NCBI GenBank assembly: GCA_003117195.1
Contig: BDSI01000047.1
Location: 310,001 to 374,000, forward strand
Direction of reading: 5' to 3'
DNA length: 64,000 bases
Source: Eudorina sp. 2006-703-Eu-15
Taxonomy: Eukaryota > Chlorophyta > Chlorophyceae > Chlamydomonadales > Volvocaceae
In this document: piece after piece, positions 53,201 through 63,441 of the stretch
How positions within the stretch are numbered: position 1 is the first letter of the stretch
Layout: every line of letters starts with the position of its first letter
Program-made: the position numbers and the translations under genes
Notes under the pieces: model-generated
What the model was told of the DNA's origin: nothing
Seen by the model: only the letters and a program-made list of their open reading frames with translations
Databases searched by the model: none

Positions 53201-53523
53201 CCTGCGCATCTCCGCCGCTGCTGCTGCGGGATTGCCGTACGTTTACTCGCTTGTGTCCGGTGCATGGGGATGCGGCCCCTGCGCCTGGACCCACCCCTGG
53301 AGGCCCCGAAGCCCGGAACCCCATCCCCCGCCGGTGCAAGTCCTGCGCCCAAGTTCGGGTGGGGCCGCCGAGCTCTTTCCGCAGCGCTGATGTTGAGCAG
53401 CCGACGCCCCGGGGTTGCGCCTCTTTGCCGCCCTCCCGCTTCCCCCCTCACTCCTCCCTTCCGCCCTTCCGTCCCTATCTGCAGTTCCAGGAGCAGCAGG
53501 CCACCATGATGCGGGCCTTCTGA
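41257..53523 (+). CDS. TIR-like domain plus kinesin-light-chain-type TPR protein with N-terminal acylation motif, ~25 exons, ~1299 aa
   Basis: Exons: 41257-41311, 41440-42275, 42457-42581, 42932-43154, 43660-43737, 44117-44170, 44359-44466, 44792-44882, 45425-45477, 45748-45822, 46423-46500, 46649-46876, 47244-47308, 47544-47679, 48027-48148, 48327-48432, 49363-49533, 49804-49874, 50446-50803, 51145-51246, 51437-51854, 52147-52247, 52576-52653, 52931-53059, 53485-53523; 1300 codons with stop. Order: MGCGTSAARG (N-myristoylation/palmitoylation type), ~270 disordered Pro/Ala residues, then a domain with FISHRWATPFSHLV, VFVWCDIFAINQH and LTRIWCLYEIW (TIR-like; WCLYE would hold the catalytic Glu of TIR NADases), then TPRs such as LGHTHEATLDAL and AGRHEEAVAEMRSAL. 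The TIR reading is inference. Weak points: exon 1, the 42275 donor (42269 also fits), and the 48027 acceptor (coding-like sequence extends upstream). Confidence 0.82.
43201..43402 (+). repeat. Dispersed ~200-bp repeat, copy C (intronic)
   Basis: This is the longest copy. It begins GCTTTATCCTTGGTTATGG, passes through ACCTCAGGAACGGG and CTGTCCGGTGCGCCACGG, and ends with GACCCGCGGGGTCC and CATTAATGAT. It lies in the intron between the exons 42932-43154 and 43660-43737. Confidence 0.88.
43489..43557. repeat. 33-bp tandem duplication in an intron
   Basis: Two adjacent 32-33-bp units beginning GTAGGTGAGCGGGTGGGTGG and ending GACGGTGCAGG differ at one or two bases. They are directly downstream of dispersed repeat copy C in the same intron. 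Confidence 0.85.
43871..43957. repeat. (ACC)n / CACCGC trinucleotide array
   Basis: About 29 imperfect copies of ACC/GCC-type triplets lie in the intron between exons 43660-43737 and 44117-44170. Confidence 0.93.
44883..44939 (+). repeat. (GTGG)n microsatellite starting at a 5' splice site
   Basis: The intron after exon 44792-44882 begins with about 14 copies of GTGG from its first base. The donor GT itself is the first dinucleotide of the array. The pre-mRNA would carry (GGGU)n, a strong RNA G-quadruplex former. Confidence 0.92.
45999..46171. repeat. (CTAC)n tetranucleotide array in an intron
   Basis: Over 40 near-perfect CTAC units lie in the intron between exons 45748-45822 and 46423-46500, with rare interruptions (CCCAC, TATC, TATTCT). 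All frames read through it, giving a false Leu-Pro-Thr-Tyr protein repeat. Confidence 0.97.
46546..46645. repeat. 36-bp tandem repeat forming a polypyrimidine tract
   Basis: Nearly three copies of a 36-bp C-rich unit (TGCCCTGCCCCTGGCCCACC followed by ACACCCTCCTCCCGCC) lie immediately before the acceptor of exon 46649-46876. The last copy is cut short by CCCTGCAG, so the array supplies the pyrimidine-rich tract of the intron. Confidence 0.9.
47008..47145 (+). repeat. Dispersed ~200-bp repeat, copy D (intronic, 3' truncated)
   Basis: It shares GCTTTATCTTTGGCTATGG, ACCTCAGGAACGGGG, CCTGTCCGGTGCGCCACGG and TTTTGCAGTGTATGGTGAG with copy C, but lacks the GACCCGCGGGGTCC tail. It lies in the intron between exons 46649-46876 and 47244-47308. 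Confidence 0.88.
49256..49322. repeat. (TGTACTGCAC)n minisatellite
   Basis: About six and a half copies of a 10-bp unit TGTACTGCAY lie in the intron before exon 49363-49533. A shorter related run (CGGTACTGCA, three copies) follows the donor at 21771 in the hydrolase gene. Confidence 0.92.
50804..50828 (+). repeat. (GT)12 microsatellite starting at a 5' splice site
   Basis: The intron after exon 50446-50803 begins with GTGTGTGTGTGTGTGTGTGT from its first base, so the donor GT is the first unit of the dinucleotide run and several shifted donors are possible. Confidence 0.93.
50872..51010 (-). repeat. Dispersed ~200-bp repeat, copy E (intronic, inverted)
   Basis: The reverse complement contains CCTGTCCGGTGCGCCACGG and GCGGTTTCGCTTGTGCAATG followed by TGTGGTGA, and further 5' ACTCTCGGGTAGGG as in copy D. 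It lies antisense in the intron between exons 50446-50803 and 51145-51246. Confidence 0.85.
52756..52850. repeat. (GTGGGGCAG)n 9-bp minisatellite
   Basis: About ten copies of GTGGGGCAG with scattered substitutions lie in the intron between exons 52576-52653 and 52931-53059. Confidence 0.92.
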
Positions 53524-54637
53524 CGCCGCGGCCCTATCTGTCCCGGCCCTTTCCCTTCGCGAGGATCGACGGCCGCGGGCCGGGGGCTCGGAAGGCCCCG
53601 AAACCCGGGAAGCCGCCCGCTGCGCTGTTCGGGAGGGGAAGGAGCCGGATGCCGTACCCTTGTATGCACACTGTTGTGGCCACAACTGGATCAGACAAGG
53701 TTGCTGCCGTACCTACTCGCCCGTCCGGCTGTTGCTGTGTGTCGCGCGGTGGATGGGCAGTGCGGTGCGGTCAGCGGGCTCTAGGTAGGTAGGTCTCGAT
53801 AGGTAGGAAGGACTACCTTCTCCCCCCAGCGTGTGCTCAACCGTCCAGTGTCCGCCAAAGTGACATCGATAAAAACAATAGGTGGCCTGCGTCTTATTAC
53901 ACGTTGCGCAATACTTCCAGGGAGGAAGCAATGGATTGTATTGGTTTCCTACGGGTCGCAGCCAGGATGCTGTACATGACTAACACGTCTACAGGTGTCC
54001 GAGCCATTCATCGCGTTTCTCGTGAATATTGCGAATCATTGATACATTCAAAGTGACCCGAGGAGATCTCAAATGAGCAAACGCTCTGGCAAGGTTGCTG
54101 TATATAAAACTGAGGACACACGGGGGCACAGGGCGCAAGGATATTGAGGAGGATTGAGTCGATACTCGGTGGCATTGTTTGAAGGTTGACATACATGTAT
54201 AAATGTGCACACTGTAGATCGTGTAAGATATATTACGACGTAGCCGCAACCTCCGGGTTTCGATAAAATCCATCGGAGCGTACTGATTGCATCTATTGAC
54301 TTTGTCACATTTTTCAGTTCAAAACTACATTTAGATGCTTACATTTTCAATAACCTGCCACGGATGCATAAGAACTTCGAGCAGATGTGGATTTGGTACG
54401 CTACACATCAATCCAAAGTGATGGCGACGTGCAAAAATCATCGTAGCAAAAACAACTATGAATTTGTTTTATATATGCTCCGTTTTTTGGAAAAACGGGC
54501 CTCCACCAATTTATCGACGGATGCTTGAACGCTTGTTACAATTCCACAACAAACATGTAGAAGTCCACAAATAATCTCAGCCATATGTTCATCGTATTCA
54601 GATAGTTACTGCTCTTGGAGAACCGCTGTGGCATTGC
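53524..54637. other. Intergenic region between TIR-like/TPR and DUF1399-like genes
   Basis: It holds the 3' UTR of the upstream gene and then a comparatively AT-rich stretch (about 53860-54620) that probably contains the promoter of the downstream gene. A minus-strand frame of 94 codons (53989-54273) has no recognisable features. I saw no sense TGTAA word close to the upstream stop. Confidence 0.5.
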
Positions 54638-57600
54638 ATGGACGACGATGATACACCAGTGGCGAGCCCATCGGCGTCAATACATAAGCTTCTTGTTGTT
54701 TTCGAGGCGCAGCTACCACAGCGCCTGCTCGGCCAGGCACTTGCGCTCCTTCGATTGCTCCACGCCGTGGACACCTTCCCGCATGGTAAGACGGATTCGT
54801 GGGTGACCCTCCGTTGGGTTGGTAATGCGCGATTTTTAACTACCTACTTAGAAATGTGAAATAATATCAGGTGATCAATTAAACGACATAGATCAGCCTT
54901 TGCTCGCGGGGAATGAAGTGCGGCAGAGGCTGTCGCACACTCTGTGTACCCTACGCAGCCTGGCGGCACCACGAGAAGCATATTCGCACCATTTTACAAA
55001 TGGTCTCGACAATCAAAGTTCAACAACCACCTCCGCACTGCCGTTACCACATCAGACCCTCGTCCCGGACCTTCCTGGGGTTCCTTCGACTGCTTCGACC
55101 CCCACGATCTCATGCCATCCTTCTCTATCCCCCAACACAAAACCACCGTGCAACATTGTCACGCTTCATATTCACAATCACGTGCCTACATGAAACGTGC
55201 CTGCACCCTCTGTATGCCCTCATCACCTCCCACCCGCGCTGCATCGTGGCCTGCACCTTCCCTGGCAGGGGGGCTCTACGAGGGGCATTACGCGGCAGCG
55301 GCGCTGCACAGGTACCGCATGTACTGGCTGCCGCTGATGCGTGCCGCCTGCTACACCGGCCCCCGCCCCAATGTCCACAAGTCCAGTCGCACCAACGGCC
55401 ACAACCCTCAGGGGCAGCAGCAGCAGCAGCAGCAGCCACTCCGAAAGCGGCCGCCGCCACCCCCACCACCAACAGAGGGTCAGGAGCTGCAACACATCCG
55501 GCGGCACAGCGCACCCGGTGAGGGCGAGGCGGGCGCCAAGGGCCGCGCGGCCGCTGCGGCCGCAGTGGCGGCCGCGGCGGCGGCCGCGACCGCAGCGGCC
55601 ACCGGCAGGGCACCAGCGGCCCGAGGCGGCGGGAGCGGGCGGGGTGTGCTGCTGCGGCTGCCCCAGCCGCCCCTCGACGTCGCGTGGGTGTGGTTCCTGC
55701 ACCGCTGCCTGCCGGATGTGTACGAGCGGGACGTCAACGTGGCCTGCTCACCGGTGCGTGGGGCTGCCGCGTCCCTCCGGTGCCCGGTCGCCTGCCTCCT
55801 GTACCCTGTCCCCGGTCCCCTGCCGCCTGTACTCTGCGGCGGGAGCAACGGGTCGGTGGGCTGCCAGGTCCCTCCCGGTCCTTCCAAGCAGTGGCTCCCT
55901 CACACCTCACACCCCACACCCCACACCGGTACATCGTCACGGGGGGCGGGTAGGTACATAACGACGTGTCGGCTCCCGCTGGGTGGTGGGTGGTGGGTGG
56001 TGGTTGATGACAGACCACATCCTGACTGAGGTCCATCTAAGGGTGTGCTGGCTGCTGGCTGCTGGACCACTCGCAGGCGCCCGGTCTGTCGGCCAGTGAC
56101 TGGGACGAGGCGGTCAGTCAGCTGCCACCCGGACAGCTCGTCACAGCCACGCTGGCGTTCCGTTCAGCCTCGCCGCCGCCCAACCCGCCGCATCGGTCGC
56201 AGGTACGGCTTGTGGGTCGTACTGCCGCGGTACGACACGGAACCATGTGCGGTACGGGGCGATGCTGACTGCGTCAGGGGGTCGCAAGCAGTGGGAGATG
56301 CTACGCGACGGCGATGCGACCCGCCGGTCTCGTCACTGTATGTACGACAGGGAGGCTCCTCCGCTTCCTCTGCACCACTGCAAAAGCAATGTAGATCCAC
56401 AGCAGCTGACGCAGCGCTGGCCCCGCCAGGCCGCTTGCTAGGCAGCTTGCTAGGCCGCTTGCTAGGGCGCTTGCTGGGCCGCTTGCTAGGCCGCTTGCTG
56501 GGCCGCTTGCTAGGCCGCTTGCTAGGCCGCTTGCTGGGCCGCTTGCTGGGCCGCTTGCTAGGCAGCTTGCTGGGCCGCTTGCTAGGCAGCTTGCTGGGCC
56601 GCTTGCTGGGCCGCTTGCTAGGCCGCTTGATAGGCCGCTTGCTAGGCCTAACTTCACCTGGATCGGTGGCCCGGAGAGCTCCGGTCGCTTCCCCCCATCC
56701 CGTCTCCTGGCTACGGGACTGCTGGCGCTCCTCGCTGCCCTCACTCATTCCCCGTCCCTGCCTCTCCCTCCTCCACTCCCCCAACCCGCCCGCCAACACC
56801 GCCCCCCCCCGCCAACATTGACCAACCAGATGCTGTGGAAGGAACTCTTCTCCGCCGCCCCGCAGCCCTTCTGGCCGCCACCGCCCCCGGGCAGCCCCGC
56901 CGACCTCGCCGCGCCGGACTGCGCCGCCGTACGACTGTACGAGTCGGCGTACGGCATTGGCTGCGCGGCAGCCATCGGCGCTGACCTTCTGACCCTCAGT
57001 CAGGCGCTGGGCGGGCTGCTGCACTCGCTGTTGCGGCCCGAGTACCGACAGAGGGGCACCATGAGACAGGCCAGGTCCAGGTGGGGTGGCGCCGTACGTA
57101 CCGTACGTACCGTATGAGGTCGTGTGGGGCCGTGTATTGCTCCCGTCGATCTGTTTACGTCATCCACCTCGTGGATACCAGGTCTATCGGTCAGTCAGTC
57201 AGTCAGTCAGTCAGTCGGTCGGTCGGTCGGTCGATCAGTTGCTCTTTCGGTCAGTTGCTCAGTCAGTCGGTCTGCCCTTCCGTGAGGGAGGTCGGGGCCC
57301 TGGCGGCCCTGACGGTCATCACAGCGAGCCATGGCGGGTTGGTGGCTTGGATTCCGACTGCATCGAAAAGCAGTATGACAAGCGGCCAGCCCGAGATTCG
57401 CAGCATCTGTCACGTGCACCTTGCGACAGTACCTGCGCTTGCAGCTTTGCACCCACCATCGGTTTGACTGGCGGCGGCTGGGAGTCGCTGAGCCAACCGC
57501 CGCTCCTCAACGCCCCACCAAAACAAAACAGAATCAGGTTCAGAGTCAGAGTGAGATTCAGAGTCAGAGGTCACATCAGGTCTGACGATTTGAGAGACCG

Positions 57601-59396
57601 AACAGAAGTCGACTGCCGCCCTGGGGCCACTGCCCTGTACTGCGCCGGCCCCCTGCCCCCTGCCCACCCCCCAGGTACGCCCGCTTCTGGGTGCTACAGC
57701 TGGTACACAAGCAGCAGCAAGAGCAGCATCGACAGCGGCTGCAACGGCAACGACACCAAAACCAACTGCAACACCCTCACAACCAGCAGCAGCAGCAGCA
57801 GCAGCATCCGCTGCATCGAGAAACTGGAGATGCAGCCGCAGCCGCAGTCCCCGACACCAACTCCGACCCCAACCCGGACCCGCTGGTCCCCGCCGCTGAC
57901 ATGGCGCTGTTCTGGCTGGCCCACATGTCCATGAACGGCTCCTACCGGGCTGTGTGCCGCCACTTCCAGCCTGACGGGGCCGCTGACGCTGACGCTGACG
58001 GCCCCGGCAACCCCGGCGGCGGTGGTGGGTTTGGCGGTAGCAGTCCGCCGGGGATGATGGCCGGCCCCCAGTACTTGCAGCTGTGCGGCGCCGACTGGGC
58101 GCGAGCCTACGCGCGGACAAAGCGGCTGTACGAAGCCACATACGGTGGGTAGCACGAAAGTGTACGACGGAATCGATGATGTGACGTGACGGCCACAGGT
58201 GGTTAAAATGAAGTGCATGCTGCCGGATCAGGTCAATATTTTGTGGAGGAATCGTGTACGATGGCTTGATTGTACGACAGATCTTGCGCTCGTCCACTTA
58301 CGGTAGTAGGTACGGGACTGCTCTATTTGCGCTTGCAGAGTGTATCGGAGATCTGTGCACTGGAATCGCTCTGGTACATTCTCCGTATTTGCAAACCCCC
58401 CTTGCTCTGTGCGCTTGACCTGCAGGGGAGCTGTTCGACCCGCCGTACACGCAGTACGTACCGCTTGCAGTGCCGTACCCCTTGGCACATCCCAGTTGCC
58501 CGATGTCACCCCTGCTCAACATCTTCGACGTGCGCCGACCCACGGGTCATGTGAGTTTTCTTGTAATCCTAATCCAAGGAGCCGACTCCCGACCATGGAA
58601 GGGGCGAACAGCTACTCCGATCATGCACCGTTTTGCTTGAACAGCTTCCTCACTGACAGCTACTTCGTTGGGTCGTTGGTCGTTGGTCGTTCGCGATGTG
58701 CCAGCCGACCTCTCACTCCGTCCGGGCCGTTCCCACCCACAGGGGCCCTGGCCGCTGCGGCAGCTCCCACTCGACGCGCCACAGCTGCCGTACAACACAC
58801 CCCAACGCCCGCCAGTCCCTGCGAGCGACCGCCCGGGGTCCGACTTTGTCGTACGACAAAAGACCTTCCCTGGGTGGCCCCCGGGGGGTTCCAGCGCCGC
58901 CGCCGCCGCCGCAGCAGCAGCAGCTGCTGCTGCTGCTGCTGCAGGAGCACAAGCGTCTTTGTCGCCGGCGCCGAGTGAAGCGACAATGCCGTACAACATT
59001 ACGGCTGTGCATTGGTCAGTGGCCGACGGACGCTCCGGAACCGGCGCCGTTGGGTCCCGCCCGCCACCGTCTGCGTCGGCGTCGTCGGGTCCCGGCATGG
59101 TGACGACGCCGCCGCAGCAGCAGCAGCCGCAGCCGCCGGCGGGCGGCGCGGCGGCGGCGCAGTCGGCTGCGGGCCTGTCTTCCTTCTCCACATTCTCGCC
59201 GTTCGCGTACGGCCCCGGGCCGCCGCCGGGTCCGTCCATCGTACTGCGGCTTGGTTCCGTATCCAGTCAGGACGTGGGCGACGACCCACGGGTGGTACGA
59301 CAGCCCCGGTGCGGCGGCCACGCCTTGTTCGTCGCCTGGCGGCTGGCGGTTGGCCCACACGACACAGCGGACCGCATGGGGTGCGTCGCGCTGTGA
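54638..59396 (+). CDS. DUF1399 / glycine-rich-domain (GRDP)-like protein, 7 exons, ~750 aa
   Basis: Exons: 54638-54785, 55269-55753, 56077-56202, 56830-57074 (or 57080), 57675-58144, 58426-58550, 58743-59396; total 751 codons with stop. Family blocks seen: LHRYRMYWLPLM, QPPLDVAWVWFLHRCLPDVYERD (plant GRDP: PPLD.EW.WHCHRLNP..Y..D), KELFSAAPQPFWP, RYARFWVLQLVH, DMALFWLAHMSMNGSYRAV (a degenerate second W-H-x-H block) and ELFDPPYTQYVPL. Plant GRDPs are linked to stress and development, but the molecular role is unclear. The first D-W-H-C-H type motif has lost some His residues. Ala-, Gln- and Pro-runs interrupt the domain in exons 2, 5 and 7. A good donor (GTGCGT at 59381) inside the last exon means the true C-terminus may lie further downstream. 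Confidence 0.75.
56438..56648. repeat. 12-bp minisatellite, ~17 copies, open in two opposite frames
   Basis: Units of CGCTTGCTAGGC with variants (GCTGGGC, AGCTTGC) are repeated about 17 times in the intron between exons 56077-56202 and 56830-57074. Because 12 is a multiple of 3, the array reads as (LLGR)n on the plus strand and (KRPS)n on the minus strand. Confidence 0.95.
57190..57275. repeat. (GTCA)n / (GTCG)n tetranucleotide array
   Basis: GTCA units change to GTCG units in the intron after exon 56830-57074; later units are degenerate. Confidence 0.9.
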
Positions 59397-59958
59397 CGGC
59401 AAGGGGGGGCTGGGATCCCGGAGGCGGAGCCATCAGAGGGATGAAGGCGCAGCGCAGCTTCGCACCCGCTGAGCGACAGACACCGCACGTGTTAGCGGCT
59501 GCGCCTCCTTTGCGTCCGCTTCCTTTCCGTAAAAATCAACCTATCAACGGCGCCGCAGCTTCAGTCCCGTACTGATGTGCCGTCGTACTGCCGTACTACA
59601 GGATTTTCGAGGATCACGGCTGCTGTGGCTGCCATCCGGGCTCCTTCACCCTGGCCTGGTCCGACAGCCGCCCCGCCAACAGGCTCTTGTGAGCAGCGAA
59701 CGGCGCCGAAGGGCGCCGTCCCATGGGTCAGATACGATGCGGCACGGGGCCGTGTATTACGGCAGAAGACCCACCCAATTGCGCCCGATGGTATCCTTCT
59801 GCTGCATCGGAGCGAGTGCGCTTGGTTTAATGTTCTCCCCGTCTTCAGGAACCGAAAGGTTCCAGCGGTTCCAATGTAACGGTCATTGTAACGGTCATTT
59901 CTGGCTGCGAAATGCTTCTGTCGCTCGCACACGCTGCCCGTTGTTCTGGTCGCGAGTC

Positions 59959-62313
59959 ATGACAACAGCACCCTACCCCAACACCAACCCCCCTCCGTCG
60001 GATTCTCACGATAACCACCTCAGGAATTTTCTGGTGGAGCGCCGGAGCTGGGCCGCGTTTGAGAACCTGCCGCATTCCTCCTCGCACCCCTACCTTCGGG
60101 CTGCCACCACGCTCCGAGACCACACCTGCCCCACCGCCGCCTTTGGTTCCGTACATACCACACCCTGGGCAGCTGGCGGAGGACAACGCCCGGAGGACCC
60201 CACAGCGATGGCGGCAGGTCAGTCGTACAGTGATGATGAGTACGGCGACGACGGCCGTGGAAACGACAGCAGAGGCGCGCGACGACATCCGAGCCACAGC
60301 CGCAGCTACAGCCGAACCGGCAGCCGAAGCGAAAGTCAGAGCCGGAGCTACAGCCACAGCCGACAGCCGCCGTCGATGGCGGAAGTACGGCGACAGTCCG
60401 TCACAAGTGCGGCGGCGTCCTTGGGTACGGCAATTTTCCGCGCCATGGGCCGCCCGGGTCCGAGTGCCAGCAACGGCAGCAGCGGCGAGATGGGCGGTAG
60501 CAGCAGCCGGTTTTCGCTACTGCCAGTTTTCCGGCCACGCTCTACATCGGCGGCTGTAGCAGTTGCGCAGGACGCGGCGGCCGGTGACGTTCGTACCAGC
60601 GGGACAAACAAGGGCAGTGACCCACGGGCTGATGACCCACGGGTCAGTGACCCACGGATCGGTCTGCGCTCCAGGTCCGCGGCAGGGCAGCCCCTGACGC
60701 CCGACATGCCCACGCATCCGGAGACGGACGAGGAGGGCGTTGCTGTGGATGCCGTTTCGACGATGGCGCAGGTAATCACCAAGACCACGGAGGTAGGCCC
60801 GCGGGACAGCACCACCGACCCGCGGGTCAGTGGACCCCGCACGGGGTCGGCTCCGTACAGCCGGCATGAATTCCCCAAGGCCGCGCTGTCCTCATCCGTC
60901 ACTACGCCCCCTCGGATCCACCGCCTGGCCTTGGACTCGCGAAGTCAGGCGCGGGGGCCGACGGCTGCAGTGGCGTCGGCGACGGTGCCGGCGGCCGCGG
61001 GAGGCGTTTCAGTAGGATCAGCGGCGGCGGCGGATGAAAGCTCCCGTCTGGGTCTTGCCCCGGCCGTCCCGTTGGACTGTCTGCTGGGATTCACCCCTGG
61101 CAACGGCCGTACGACAGAAGCCGACGTTGAGGCGTACATGCCGGAGCTGCGTGGCTGGGAGGGTGCCCTGCACGACCTACTCGAACTGTACGAGCAGTAC
61201 GGCATGCCGTACACGAGGCACGGTGCGCTGGGCGCCGGGATGAGCGTGGGTGGCGCCAGCGCCGTGCGCCGGCCGTACTCCATTTCGGCGGTGTCGATGG
61301 CGTCGGCGGCGGGCGCGGGTACGACACGTCGCCCCACGAGGGCGGCGTTCTCAGCCAACGCTGCAGGGCTGGTGGCGGCGATGGCCGCACGGGTTGCCTC
61401 CACCGACGGCGGCTCAGCGGTAGCCGATGCAGCTGCCGTACCATGTGGTGTGTATGTGCGAGCACAAATCCGAGCTTGGGGCCGGGCCCTGTGCTGGTAC
61501 CCCTGCGGCCTACCCGCGACGACTTTCTGGGCCTCCCTCGAGCCCCACAGTCGCCGTACATTCCTCCTCTGCACCTTTGTCGTACCGGTAATCCCGCTGC
61601 TCTTACTGCTGGTCGGCGGCGCGGCGGTGGCTGCGGCTACCGTACTCGCCGTACCGCTACTGCTGATGGGGCTGGTGATCACGTGGGCACACGTGACGGA
61701 CCGAGGGTGCGGATCGCTGCTGCGGCGAATATGCTGCCTAGTGTCGTACAGGGGCTCCCTGCCGCCGCTGAGCGTCGGCGGTACGGCCGCCGACGAGGAG
61801 TACGACGCCGGAGACGAAGAGGCGGCGGTTCTCGCCGCCGCTGGCGCCAAGGCCCTGTGGCAGCACCGAGCGCCCTCCGCCGCCGCCTCGACGGTTCTAC
61901 GGCCGTACAGCACCGCGCCATCGATGTACGGAAGTGTGGGCCGGCTCCCGCCGCCGACGTCGCTGCGGGCCGGGCCGCAGTCCGTCACGGGGTCACAGCC
62001 CCCCGCTGCGGGAGTGCGGGCGTTGCTGACCTCTGCTGCCTTGCCCGCCGCCGCAGCCGCCGCAGAGGCGGCGGCGGCGGCGGCGGTGACGGCGGCGGCG
62101 GCGGGGCCCATGGGCTCGCCCGCCAACGGCAGCGCGACCACGCCCTTCCGTACCTTCTCCGCCATGACGCCGTACAGCACAACGGGGTCGCCGCTGCTGC
62201 CGGCGGCGCTTCAAGGACGTTTCAGTGACCCAGCAGTGACGTCCGAGCAGCACAAGGGCATCTCGCGTCTGGCGACCAGCAGCGGCCCCGCTGGCGGGCC
62301 GACGGAAGTGCCA

Positions 62314-62344
<31 letters not shown>

Positions 62345-63441
62345 GAGCGGGGGCCGTGCCCGCGACCCATGGCAGTGACATGACGGCCGCGCCCATGATG
62401 GCCCAAACACACAATCAACAGCTCGGTGGTGCTGCCGGTGGCGGAAGCGGCGCCGGCGCCGGCGGCGCTGCACAGCCGTCGCTGCAGAAGCCGTCGCCAC
62501 AACACGTGCAGCAGCAGTCGCGGTTGAGAGACGACGACCCCACGTCCGGCTGCTCGGTCTCTGCGTCTCTAGGTGCTGGGTGTACGGAGCCGGTCGTACT
62601 GCGCGCAGGCTCTCTGGGCGGCGGTGGCGGCAGTCAGTCGACGGGCACGGCGGCGACATTGGATGCCGACGGCGGCGGCAGCCGCAGTGGCGAACTCGCA
62701 ACCGACAACGGTCTAAACAACCCGCACCACAAGCAGCGGACACCGCCGTCGCAGCCCCATACCGGCGCTCCCGCCGCCGCCAGTGACAGTGCTGGGATCG
62801 GTGGCAGCAGCCGTGGCAGTGGCGGCAGCGGTGGCGGCGGTGCGGCCACCATACCGCCGCTGCCGCCCCGGCGGCCCTCCGTTGCGGGTGAGGGGCCCCC
62901 GGGTAACCCCCAGGGAAAGGGGACCCCCTTTCGGCCGGGGCGACGGCTCAGCGGCTGCGGCGGAGGCGGCAGCGCCGTTGCAGCGCAGCTACAGCCCCCG
63001 CCGACAGCCGCACTTCAGCCGACAGTGCCCGCACTGACCCGCGGGTCGGACGGTGCCGCCGCAGCGGCGACAGTTGCGCCACCGTACGAAGGGTCGCCGG
63101 CTTCTCATCCACAGGCACGTCACAGCCGCAGGAGCAACGAAACGGGTACTAATGCCGTAGCCGTACCAGCTGCAGCTGCTGCTGGTGCGACTGTTGTGGG
63201 CGCTGCTGCCGCGAGGGCAGCCGCCGCGTCGCCGCTGCCCGCCAGGCGCTGGCTAAGCGAGGCTGACGGCCCGAACAGCAGCGGCGGCGGCGGCGGCGCC
63301 CTGCGTCATGCCAGGACGCGGATGCAGACCCTTGAGGTGTACGGCATAGCTACGCGGTCGTACGGTGGGCGCCGCCGTCACAGCGGATCAGGTTGGTGGG
63401 CGGCTCCGGTGTTATGGAGTGATGGGTGCGACAGGGGGTAA
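59959..63441 (+). CDS. Large low-complexity protein with a hydrophobic hairpin, single long exon
   Basis: The frame is open for 3867 bases (from 59575) and ends at 63441. I place the start at 59959 (MTTAPYPNTNPP), but 59575, 60207 (MAAGQSYSDDEYGDD) or an upstream splice are possible. The N-terminus has an SR-like stretch (RSYSRTGSRSESQSRSYSHS). A more ordered block follows at about residues 365-430 (DCLLGFTPGNG, YMPELRGWEGALHDLLELYE). Residues ~533-580 form two hydrophobic spans (FLLCTFVVPVIPLLLLLVG and VLAVPLLLMGLVITW), suggesting a membrane hairpin. The rest is Ala/Gly/Ser/Gln-rich. I do not recognise the family. Confidence 0.6.
60617..60660. repeat. Three tandem copies of the GACCCACGGGTC palindrome inside coding sequence
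   Basis: GACCCACGGGCT, GACCCACGGGTC (60634-60645) and GACCCACGGATC follow each other at 15-base spacing, each read in frame as Asp-Pro-Arg. Further perfect copies of GACCCRCGGGTC occur at 27769-27780, 50735-50746, 58537-58548, 60817-60828, 63036-63047 and 63635-63646. Confidence 0.9.
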
